A stretch of DNA of 64,000 nt, from positions 36,342-100,341 of the forward strand of contig NZ_JASIRT010000015.1 of NCBI RefSeq assembly GCF_030063475.1, in the 5' to 3' direction. The notes beneath the pieces are model-generated. The model was not told the origin of the DNA, ran no database searches, and saw only the letters and a list, made by a program, of their open reading frames with translations. Every line of letters starts with the position of its first letter. Position 1 is the stretch's first letter. This stretch comes from Roseomonas sp. E05 (GTDB taxonomy: Bacteria > Pseudomonadota > Alphaproteobacteria > Acetobacterales > Acetobacteraceae). Shown here piece by piece: positions 16,307-23,346 of this stretch. Position numbers and translations under genes: made by a program.

Positions 16307-17287
16307 ATGACCGAACCCCTCACCCGCCGCGCCGCCCTCGCCGCCGGCCTTGCCCTGCCGGCGCTCTGGCCGCCGCGGGGCGCCCTGGCCGAGAGCGGCA
16401 GGCCCGTGCGGCTGATCGTGCCCTACCCGCCCGGCGGCATCACCGATCTCGTGGCCCGCCGCGTGGCGGATGCCCTCGCCCGCCGCCAGGGCCGCCCCTA
16501 TGTGGTGGACAACCGGCCCGGCGCGGGCGGTAACCTCGCCGCCGAGACCGCCGCCCGCGCCGCGCCGGATGGCGACACGCTCTACATGGGCTTCGCCGGC
16601 ACGCATGCCATGAATGTCAGCCTCTATCCGCGGCTGGGCTACGACCCCGTGAAGGATTTCACGCCGCTCTCGCTGCTGGTGGAATCGCCGCTGGCGCTGA
16701 CCGTGCACCCCTCGGTGCCGGTGACCAGCCTCGCCGAGCTGACGGCCTATGCCAAGGCGAACCCCGAGGCGCTCGCCTTCGGCTCCTCCGGCAATGGCGG
16801 GGCCTCGCACCGGGCGCTGGAACTCTACAAGGCGGCCGCCGGCATCCAGATCCTGCACGTTCCCTATCGCGGCGCCGCCGCCTCCAACACGGACCTGATC
16901 GGCGGCAAGATCCAGGGCATGTTCGACACGCTGATCACCGCCCTGCCGAACATCCGCGCCGGCGCGGTGCGCGTGCTGGCCACCACCGGCCGCAACCGCG
17001 CCGCCCTGCTGCCGGAGACGCCCACCATGGCCGAGGCCGGGCTGCCCGGCTACATGTTCGTCACCTGGCTCGGCCTGCTGGCCCCCGCCGGCCTGCCGGA
17101 CGGACAGCGGGACCGGCTGAACGCCGAGTTGCGCGCAGTGCTGGCGGAGCCGGGCATGGTGACGTGGTGCGCGCAGAACGGGCTGGAGCCGGCGCCCTCC
17201 TCACCACAGGACTTCGCCGACTACATGGCGGCGGAAACCGAGCGTTTCGCCCGCTTCGTGCGCGAGACCGGCATGCGGATCGAATGA
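16307..17287 (+). CDS. Bug family tripartite tricarboxylate transporter substrate-binding protein
   Basis: A 326-residue exported receptor of the Bug (TctC) family. A signal peptide with a paired arginine (LTRRAALAAGLALPAL) ends near ALAESG; the mature part starts RPVRLIVPYPPGGITDLVAR, the hallmark Bug opening, followed by VVDNRPGAGGNLAAETAARA, FGSSGNGGASHRALELYKAA, HVPYRGAAASNTDLIGGKIQ and ETPTMAEAGLPGYMF. A GGAGG ribosome site precedes the ATG. It is controlled from the same intergenic region as gntR. No TctA/TctB permease genes are in the window, so it must use distant membrane subunits or serve as a sensor. Confidence 0.93.
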   Translation: MTEPLTRRAALAAGLALPALWPPRGALAESGRPVRLIVPYPPGGITDLVARRVADALARRQGRPYVVDNRPGAGGNLAAETAARAAPDGDTLYMGFAGTHAMNVSLYPRLGYDPVKDFTPLSLLVESPLALTVHPSVPVTSLAELTAYAKANPEALAFGSSGNGGASHRALELYKAAAGIQILHVPYRGAAASNTDLIGGKIQGMFDTLITALPNIRAGAVRVLATTGRNRAALLPETPTMAEAGLPGYMFVTWLGLLAPAGLPDGQRDRLNAELRAVLAEPGMVTWCAQNGLEPAPSSPQDFADYMAAETERFARFVRETGMRIE

Positions 17288-17288
17288 G

Positions 17289-17320
17289 GCGGCGCCGCCC
17301 GCCCAGGCGGGCGGCGCCGC
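17289..17320. terminator. Strong bidirectional terminator hairpin
   Basis: Perfect 15-bp inverted repeat (17289-17303 and 17306-17320) with a two-base loop, all G+C, filling most of the 37-base gap between two convergent Bug genes. No T-run on either side, so it may be a pause or RNA-stability hairpin; its position suggests it insulates the converging transcripts. Confidence 0.65.
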
Positions 17321-17324
17321 AGCG

Positions 17325-18299
17325 TCACTCGACGGTGATCTTCGCCGCATGGATCAGCTCGACCCACTTCTCCGTCTCGCGCCGCAGGTGGTCGGCGAAG
17401 GTCCCGGCATCCGCGCCGATGATGCGCACGCCGAGCTGGGTGAGCCGCTCGCGCGCGGCCGGCTCCTGCAGCGCACCCAGGATGGCCTGCTGGATCTTCG
17501 CGACCCGCTCCGGCGGCGTGCCGGCGGGGGCGACCACGCCGTACCAGTTCTCGACATCCACGCCCGTCACGCCCGCCTGCTCCAGCGTCGGCACGCCCGG
17601 CAAGAGCGGCGAGGGCTCGGCGCTGCCGAGGGCCAGCGCCGTCATGGCCTTGTCCCGCACCGGGCCGATCAGCGCCGGCAGGTCGGCGAACATCAGGTCC
17701 ACACGCCCGGCCAGCAGGTCGGTGATGGCCGGAGCCACGCCGCGATAGGGCACGTGAATCAGCTCCATTCCCGTGTGCAGCGCCAGCGAGGCCATGGCGA
17801 GGTGCGGCGAGTTGCCATTGCCCGAGGAGGCGAAGGTGAGGCGGCCGGGTTCAGCGCGTGCCTTCTTCAGCAAGGCGGGAAGGTCGTTCAGCTTGCTGGC
17901 CTTGCTGGCGACGAGCAGCTGCGGCACGCCCACCACCAGGGCGACCGGCGCCAGATCCCGCACCGCCTTGTAGGGCACGTCCGGCAGCAGGTTCTGCGCC
18001 ACGGTCATGCTGCCGACGCCGACCAGGCCGACCGTGTAGCCGTCGGGCGCGGCCTTCGCCACGGCATCCGTGCCGATCACACCGCCCGCGCCGGAGCGGT
18101 TCTCCACCACCACCGCCTGACCGAGATCCTTCTCCATGGACGCCGCCAGGATGCGCCCGATGGGGTCGGCCGAGCCGCCGGGCGGGAAGGGCACGATCAG
18201 CCGGACCGGCCGGTCGGGGAAGGTTTCCGCCAGGGCGGGGGTGACACTTGCCAGCAGGGTGGCCAAGCCGGCGAGGAGCAGAGGGCGGCGATGCAGCAT
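17325..18299 (-). CDS. Bug family tripartite tricarboxylate transporter substrate-binding protein
   Basis: A 324-residue exported receptor. Signal peptide MLHRRPLLLAGLATLLASV ends near PALAETF; mature chain opens DRPVRLIVPFPPGGSADPIG, then VVENRSGAGGVIGTDAVAKA, FASSGNGNSPHLAMASLALH and HVPYRGVAPAITDLLAGRVD, all typical of Bug proteins. It is convergent with the receptor at 16307 and only moderately similar to it, so the pair are older paralogs. A copy of the candidate GntR operator (18370-18391) lies about 70 bases upstream, which places it in the same putative regulon. No membrane partners are nearby. Confidence 0.93.
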   Translation of the reverse strand: MLHRRPLLLAGLATLLASVTPALAETFPDRPVRLIVPFPPGGSADPIGRILAASMEKDLGQAVVVENRSGAGGVIGTDAVAKAAPDGYTVGLVGVGSMTVAQNLLPDVPYKAVRDLAPVALVVGVPQLLVASKASKLNDLPALLKKARAEPGRLTFASSGNGNSPHLAMASLALHTGMELIHVPYRGVAPAITDLLAGRVDLMFADLPALIGPVRDKAMTALALGSAEPSPLLPGVPTLEQAGVTGVDVENWYGVVAPAGTPPERVAKIQQAILGALQEPAARERLTQLGVRIIGADAGTFADHLRRETEKWVELIHAAKITVE

Positions 18300-18369
18300 G
18301 ACAGATCTCCCTGATGCCGGATCCGGGGGCCGGCTTGCGCGGAGAACCCTGCTCGACTCGCCCCTTAAG

Positions 18370-18394
18370 AGTCAATAGTATGGCTTATAAGACT
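18370..18394. promoter_or_regulatory. Candidate GntR operator, copy B
   Basis: AGTCA (18370-18374), four bases, TATGG (18379-18383), then T at 18386 and G at 18391, matching copies A and C. The downstream half contains the palindrome CTTATAAG (18384-18391) followed by AC, resembling HutC-type half-sites. It is 71 bases upstream of the - strand Bug gene and 25 bases upstream of a + strand ATG at 18419. Confidence 0.55.
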
Positions 18395-18418
18395 TATAGC
18401 TCATCAGGAGGGCCGGCC

Positions 18419-18567
18419 ATGATCTTCGGCCGCGCGGAGCTGGAGCGGGAAAAGCGCGCCAGGCTGCTGCTCTTCACCATGGTGCCACGGCTCCTTGCCC
18501 TGGCCACGGTGCTGGAGAACGGCGCCAGAGGCGCTTGGCTCGCGAGCCTGCGCCCCGCCGTCCGCGT
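18419..18567 (+). pseudogene. Possible 5' remnant of a lost + strand gene
   Basis: After operator copy B comes AGGAGG and, eight bases on, ATG at 18419, the same spacing from the operator as the real Bug gene at 16307 (45-50 bases). The frame reads MIFGRAELEREKRARLLLFT and stays plausible for roughly 50 codons, then runs antisense into the quinone-reductase gene where its composition is that of a shadow frame. I read it as the surviving start of a gene whose remainder was deleted. No homology can be assigned, and it may be only a chance frame. Confidence 0.25.
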
Positions 18568-19560
18568 TCAGGGGCGCAGCACGACGCGCCCCACGGCCTG
18601 CCGGTCACGCACCAGCGCCATGGCCTCGCGGAAGCGTTCCAACGGCAGCGCGGCATGCACCTCCGGGTGCAGCCTTCCCGCCTGCCACCAGTCCAGCAAC
18701 TGCTGCCAGAGCGCGCGCACGCGGGGGGCATGGGCATGCCGGTTATCGCCCGGCGACCAGCCGAGATAAGTGCCCCAGTTCAGCCCGGCCACGCCGATAT
18801 TCTTCAGCAGCAGCAGGTTGACGGCGAGGTTGGGGATGGCGCCGGCGGCATAGCCGAGCGTCAGCAGCGTGCCGCCCTCCCCCAGGCAGCGCAGCCCTTC
18901 GTCGAAGGCCGCGCCGCCCAGCGTGTCCAGCACCAGGGCGGCGCCGGCTCCGCCGGTGATCTCCGCGACGGCGGCGCGGAAGGGCTGGGTGCTGTCCAGC
19001 ACCGCCTCCGCGCCGCGCGCCCGCAGCCGGTCATGCTTCGCCACCCCCGCACGGGCGATGACGCGGGCGCCAACGGCATGCGCCACCTCCAGCCCCGCCA
19101 GCCCCACGCCGCCGCCGGCACCCTGCACCAGCACCCATTGCCCGGACTTCAGCCGCCCGCGCCAGAGCAGCGCGGCCGCCGCGGTGGGATAGCTGATGGG
19201 CAGCGCCACGGCGGCCTCGGCGGGCAGTTCCTCCGGCAGCGGCATGACGTGGATGTCGTCGGCCACCGCCTCCTCGGCCATCCCGCCCCAGTCGAGCGCA
19301 GCGAAGACCCGGGTGCCCGGAGGCGGCGCCCCGGCATCGGGCGCCGCCTCCAGCACCGTGCCGACCACCTCGGTGCCGGGCGTGAAGGGCAGCGGCGGGC
19401 GGCGCTGGTATTTCCCGGCGACGACGAGTTGCACCGCGAAGGAGACGCCCACCGCCTCCACCCGGATGCGCACGCCGCGCGGGCGCAGCGGCGGCGGCGG
19501 CACCTCCTTCACCTCCAGCGCGTCGAAGTCGCGCCAGCTCTCGCAGACCAGCGCGCGCAT
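18568..19560 (-). CDS. Zinc-less alcohol dehydrogenase / NADPH:quinone reductase-like protein
   Basis: A 330-residue medium-chain dehydrogenase/reductase. The GroES-like half contains PLPFTPGTEVVGTVLEAAPD; the Rossmann half contains VLVQGAGGGVGLAGLEVAHA, the NADPH-binding glycine motif, and EGGTLLTLGYAAGAIPNLAV. No zinc-binding cysteines are seen, as in the quinone reductase branch, where enoyl or quinone substrates are reduced. The ATG at 19560 shares a base with the stop of the Bug gene upstream (TGATG), so both are one transcript. Enzymes of this branch next to CoA-transferases often reduce acryloyl- or enoyl-CoA thioesters; that is an inference here. Confidence 0.88.
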   Translation of the reverse strand: MRALVCESWRDFDALEVKEVPPPPLRPRGVRIRVEAVGVSFAVQLVVAGKYQRRPPLPFTPGTEVVGTVLEAAPDAGAPPPGTRVFAALDWGGMAEEAVADDIHVMPLPEELPAEAAVALPISYPTAAAALLWRGRLKSGQWVLVQGAGGGVGLAGLEVAHAVGARVIARAGVAKHDRLRARGAEAVLDSTQPFRAAVAEITGGAGAALVLDTLGGAAFDEGLRCLGEGGTLLTLGYAAGAIPNLAVNLLLLKNIGVAGLNWGTYLGWSPGDNRHAHAPRVRALWQQLLDWWQAGRLHPEVHAALPLERFREAMALVRDRQAVGRVVLRP

Positions 19561-20555
19561 CAGCCCGGCTCGATCCCGGCCTCGCGCACCAGCCGGCCCC
19601 AGCGTTCGTACTCGGCGCGGGCGAAGCCGGCGAAGTGCTCGGGCGTGTCGGCGACCGGCTCGGCCCCCAGGGATTCCAGCCGCGCGCGCCCTTCCGGCGC
19701 GGCGACCACGCGCGCCACGGCCTGCTGCAGCCGTACCACCAGCTCCGCCGGCATCTTGGCCGGCGCCCAGACGCCGTACCAGGTGGCGATCTCGTAGCCC
19801 GGCACCCCGGCCTCGGCCACGGTCGGCAGATCCGGGAAGGCGCCGACGCGCCCGGCCGTGGTGACGGCGAGCGCGCGCAGCTGCCCCTCGCGCACCGCGC
19901 CGGCGCTGCTCGGCATGGAGTCGAACATCAGCTGGATGTTGCCGGCCAGCAGGTCCTGCAAGGCAGGGCCGGAGCCGCGATAGGGAACATGCGTCATCTG
20001 CGTGCCGGTGAGCTGCCTGAACAGCTCGCCCGCCAGATGCGGCGCCGCGCCGATGCCGGAGGAGCCGTAGGAGGCCTTGCCGCCCTGCGCCTTGAGCCAG
20101 GCGATCAGCTCGGGCACCGAGCGCACGGGCAGCTCGCGGTTCACCACCAGCATCAGCGGCACGCGGGCGATGTTCGTCACCGGCGCGAAGTCGGCCAGCG
20201 TGTCGAAGGGCATCTGGCGGTTCAGGTGCGGGATGATGACGTGGATCGAGGCATTGACCAGGATGGTGCCGCCATCCGGCGCCGCGCGCGCCACCTCGCC
20301 GCTGCCGACCACGCCCGAGGCGCCGCTGCGGTTGTCCACGACGACGCTGGGCAGGCCTTCGGCCGGCAATCCCTGCGCCACCACCCGCGCCAGGATGTCG
20401 GTGGGCCCGCCCGGCGGGTAGGGCACCACCATGCGAAGCGTGCGGCTGGGCCATGGCGCCTCGGCCCATGCCGGTGACAGGCGGGCAGCCGCTGCGGCGG
20501 AGAGGCCGAAGGTGCCGGCAAGCGACATGGCGCCGCGGCGCGTGAGGCTGGCCAT
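19560..20555 (-). CDS. Bug family tripartite tricarboxylate transporter substrate-binding protein
   Basis: A 331-residue exported receptor. Signal peptide MASLTRRGAMSLAGTFGLSA runs to PAWAEAP; mature chain SRTLRMVVPYPPGGPTDILA is the Bug opening, followed by VVVDNRSGASGVVGSGEVAR, YGSSGIGAAPHLAGELFRQL and HVPYRGSGPALQDLLAGNIQ. The start at 20555 was chosen for the signal peptide; the frame remains open for 300 codons upstream only as the shadow of the CoA-transferase gene. It is divergent from that CoA-transferase, and the 66-base gap holds a TTCGCG palindrome that could regulate both. Confidence 0.93.
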   Translation of the reverse strand: MASLTRRGAMSLAGTFGLSAAAAARLSPAWAEAPWPSRTLRMVVPYPPGGPTDILARVVAQGLPAEGLPSVVVDNRSGASGVVGSGEVARAAPDGGTILVNASIHVIIPHLNRQMPFDTLADFAPVTNIARVPLMLVVNRELPVRSVPELIAWLKAQGGKASYGSSGIGAAPHLAGELFRQLTGTQMTHVPYRGSGPALQDLLAGNIQLMFDSMPSSAGAVREGQLRALAVTTAGRVGAFPDLPTVAEAGVPGYEIATWYGVWAPAKMPAELVVRLQQAVARVVAAPEGRARLESLGAEPVADTPEHFAGFARAEYERWGRLVREAGIEPG

Positions 20556-20573
20556 CCGGTGTTTCCTTCCCTG

Positions 20574-20591
20574 TTCGCGTTTTTTCGCGAA
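20574..20591. promoter_or_regulatory. Inverted repeat in divergent promoter (possible operator)
   Basis: TTCGCG (20574-20579), six T-rich bases, CGCGAA (20586-20591), an exact inverted repeat in the 66-base gap between the Bug receptor (-) and the CoA-transferase (+). Its place in a divergent promoter fits a regulator site; no regulator gene is adjacent. Confidence 0.4.
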
Positions 20592-20621
20592 TGATGCACT
20601 CACAGAATAAGAGGAAACGCA

Positions 20622-21758
20622 ATGTCGGAGGAGATGCGCCCTTATCGCGGGCTGCGGGTGCTGGATGCCAGCCAGGGCATTGCCGGCCCCTATTGCGGCA
20701 TGCTGCTGGCCGCCAGCGGCGCCGAGGTGGTGAAGCTGGAACCGCCCGGGGGAGACTGGTCGCGCGGCCTCTCCACCCGCGCCAACGGGCAGTCGGTGAT
20801 GCACGTCACCTTCAACCGCGGCAAGCGCAGCATCGTGCTCGACCTGAAACAGGCCGAGGGCCGGGCCACCGCGCAGGCGCTGGCCGCCCGCGCGGACGTG
20901 CTGATCGAGGCCTTCCGGCCGGGCGTCGCCGCGCGCCTCGGGCTCGGCCCGGAGGCCACGCCAGAGGACGCGATCTGCCTCTCCATCTCCGGCTTCGGAC
21001 AGCAGGGCCCCTATGCCGGGCAGCCCTGCACCGACTCCGTCGCCCAGGGCTTCTCCGGCCTGGCGGCGTTGAATCCCGGCCCGGACGGCGCGCCCCACAA
21101 GGTCGGCACGCTGGTCGCCGATGTGGTGACAGGGCTTTCCGCCTTTGCCGCCGTGCAGGCGGCGCTGGCCCAGCGCATGCTGGAGCGGGGCGGCGCCGCA
21201 CCGCCGCAGCGCCGCGTGCTGGATGTTTCGCTGATGGCTGGCATGGCGGGGTTGTTGGCCATGCCGCTGGCGGAGGCAGGGCTGCTCGGGCGCGCTCCGG
21301 CGGCGCTGAACCTGCCTGCCGGCAGCTACCAGGCCGCAGATGGCGCCTGGGTGATGGTGGCGCTGGTGCGGGAAACGGAGTTCGTGGCCCTCTGCGAGGT
21401 GCTCGGCCTGCCGGAACTGCCGCACGACCCGCGCTTCGCCAGCTTCGCCGCGCGCGCGGAGCATCGTGAGGCGCTGCTGCCGCTGGTCCGCGCGGCCTTC
21501 ACGACGCGGCCGGCGGAGGATTGGCTTGCCCGGCTCGGCACGGCCGGGCTGCTGGCCTCACGCGTCAACACGCCGCTCGACTGGCTGGCCGACCCGCATG
21601 TGCAGGCGGTTGGCGCCGCCGCGCCCTTGCGCCAGCCGGAGATGGGCGAGCTGCCCATGCCCGCCCTGCCGGGCTTCGGCCATTGGCTGGCGCCTGCACC
21701 GGCCTTGGGCGCCCATACCGCCGAGATCCTCCGGGAGCTGGCGATTCCCGCGCGCTGA
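20622..21758 (+). CDS. CaiB/BaiF family CoA-transferase
   Basis: A 378-residue class III CoA-transferase. GLRVLDASQGIAGPYCGMLL and EVVKLEPPGGDWSR open it, ISGFGQQGPYAGQP is the glycine loop, and aspartate 138 in PCTDSVAQGFSGL is the likely nucleophile. The context differs from the other three copies in this window (CTD instead of GYD before the nucleophile), so it belongs to a different branch. It is divergent from the Bug/quinone-reductase pair and probably acts on what that receptor brings in. AGAGGAAA precedes the ATG. Confidence 0.92.
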   Translation: MSEEMRPYRGLRVLDASQGIAGPYCGMLLAASGAEVVKLEPPGGDWSRGLSTRANGQSVMHVTFNRGKRSIVLDLKQAEGRATAQALAARADVLIEAFRPGVAARLGLGPEATPEDAICLSISGFGQQGPYAGQPCTDSVAQGFSGLAALNPGPDGAPHKVGTLVADVVTGLSAFAAVQAALAQRMLERGGAAPPQRRVLDVSLMAGMAGLLAMPLAEAGLLGRAPAALNLPAGSYQAADGAWVMVALVRETEFVALCEVLGLPELPHDPRFASFAARAEHREALLPLVRAAFTTRPAEDWLARLGTAGLLASRVNTPLDWLADPHVQAVGAAAPLRQPEMGELPMPALPGFGHWLAPAPALGAHTAEILRELAIPAR

Positions 21759-21763
21759 CGGAA

Positions 21764-21795
21764 CCGGTCAGGGGAGGCTTCGTCCGCCCGACCGG
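21764..21795. terminator. Possible terminator stem-loop
   Basis: CCGGTC (21764-21769) pairs with GACCGG (21790-21795), with further G/C pairing inside, six bases after the CoA-transferase stop. No T-run follows. The rest of the 278-base convergent gap to 22036 holds nothing else I can support. Confidence 0.4.
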
Positions 21796-22036
21796 GTGCG
21801 TTTCGGCAAGAAGTTGCGAGCAGAGGGTTTCCATCCGCTCCAGCAGGAACGCATCCGAGTCAGGCCTGGCCGCTCTGCCTCCGGTATGCCGGGTCCATGG
21901 CAGGGATCGCCGCCTCCACCGCGCCAGGCAGGCGGAGGCGGCGGAGCCCGCCTGCCGGCTTGGCAAGGCACCCCAAGCTCCTCCCTGCCCCCGAGCTGGC
22001 GAGATCCAGCGCCGGGAGCGAGAAGGGCTTCCCGGG

Positions 22037-23221
22037 TCAGGCATTCCCGTTCAGGTAGTCCATCGCCGCCAGCACGCCTCCCGCCTGGTAGGGGATGCTG
22101 GCCGCCTTCAGTCCCATCTCCACGCCGCCCAGCGTGCCGACCAGCTGGAGATCACCGAAATCGCCGAGATGGCCGATGCGGAACACCCGGTCGTTCAGCG
22201 GGCCGAGCCCGTTGCCGAGGCTCATGTTGAACTTCTCCAGGATCGCCGCGCGCAGGGCGTTGGCGCTGTGCCCCTCCGGCAGCCGCACCGCGGTCAGCGC
22301 GGAGGAATGATGCCGGGGCTCGGCGCATTGCGTCTCGAAGCCCCAGTGGCGCACGGCGCGGCGGGTGGCCTCGGCGTGCCGGTCGTGCCGGGCGAAGACG
22401 TTGTCCAGCCCCTCCTCCAGCAGCATGTCCACGGCGGTGTCGAGCGCGTAGAGCATGTTGGTCGCTGGCGTGTAGGGGAAATAGCCGGTGGCATTGGCCG
22501 CCAGCATCGGCTTCCAGTCCCAGAAGCTGCGTGGCATCCTCGCCGTCTCGCTCGCCTTCAGCGCCTTGGCCGAGACCGCGTTGAAGCTGAGGCCAGGCGG
22601 CAGCATCAGCCCCTTCTGGCTGCCGGCGACGGTGACGTCCACGCCCCATTCGTCATGCCGGTAGTCGATGCTGCCGAGGGAGGAGATGGTATCCACCAGC
22701 AGCAGCGCGGGGTGGCCGGCGGCGTCGATCGCCTGTCGCACCTCGTCGATCCGGCTGGTGCAGCCGGTGCTGGTCTCGTTGTGCACGACGCAGACGGCCT
22801 TGATCTCGTGCCCCTTGTCCTCGCGCAGCCTCGCCTCGATGGCGGCGACATCGGCGCCGCGGCGCCAGTCCGTGTGGATGTAGTCCGGCTGCAGCTGCAG
22901 CCGGGTCGCCATCTCGTGCCAGAGATGGGCGAACCAGCCGGTCTCGCACATCAGCACACGGTCGCCGGGGGAGAGGGTGTTCACCAGCGCCGCCTCCCAG
23001 GCGCCGGTGCCGGAGGCCGGGTAGATCACCACCGGCCCCTCGGTCTTGAAGACGGCCCGCACCTTTTCGAGCAGCGCCTGGCCCAGGCGGCCGAAATCCG
23101 GCCCGCGATGGTCCATGGTCGGGTTGTCCATCGCCCGCAGCACGCGGTCCGGCACGTTGGTGGGGCCAGGGATCTGCAGGAAATGGCGGCCGGCGACCGG
23201 CTTGGACTGGAAATAGGCCAT
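22037..23221 (-). CDS. Serine/alanine--glyoxylate aminotransferase family protein
   Basis: A 394-residue fold-type I PLP enzyme. HFLQIPGPTNVPDRVLRAMD and MDHRGPDFGRL are the class V opening, PASGTGAWEAALVNTLSPGD binds the cofactor phosphate, LLVDTISSLGSIDY carries the PLP-binding aspartate and lysine 203 in VAGSQKGLMLPPG forms the Schiff base. Members transfer an amino group from serine, alanine or aspartate to glyoxylate. The start at 23221 gives the normal N-terminus. It is divergent from a 2-hydroxyacid dehydrogenase that could generate a 2-oxoacid acceptor, so the two probably form one pathway. Confidence 0.92.
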   Translation of the reverse strand: MAYFQSKPVAGRHFLQIPGPTNVPDRVLRAMDNPTMDHRGPDFGRLGQALLEKVRAVFKTEGPVVIYPASGTGAWEAALVNTLSPGDRVLMCETGWFAHLWHEMATRLQLQPDYIHTDWRRGADVAAIEARLREDKGHEIKAVCVVHNETSTGCTSRIDEVRQAIDAAGHPALLLVDTISSLGSIDYRHDEWGVDVTVAGSQKGLMLPPGLSFNAVSAKALKASETARMPRSFWDWKPMLAANATGYFPYTPATNMLYALDTAVDMLLEEGLDNVFARHDRHAEATRRAVRHWGFETQCAEPRHHSSALTAVRLPEGHSANALRAAILEKFNMSLGNGLGPLNDRVFRIGHLGDFGDLQLVGTLGGVEMGLKAASIPYQAGGVLAAMDYLNGNA

Positions 23222-23346
23222 GGACGGGTTTCCTCTTCGCTCTGCCTGTCTAGCCAGCAATGATGCGTCCTGCCAATGAGGAAGCCCAATGGAGAAGCCC
23301 GGAGCGGCCCGCGCAGGCCGCCGCCGGGGGGTAGGGGGGAAGCCGC

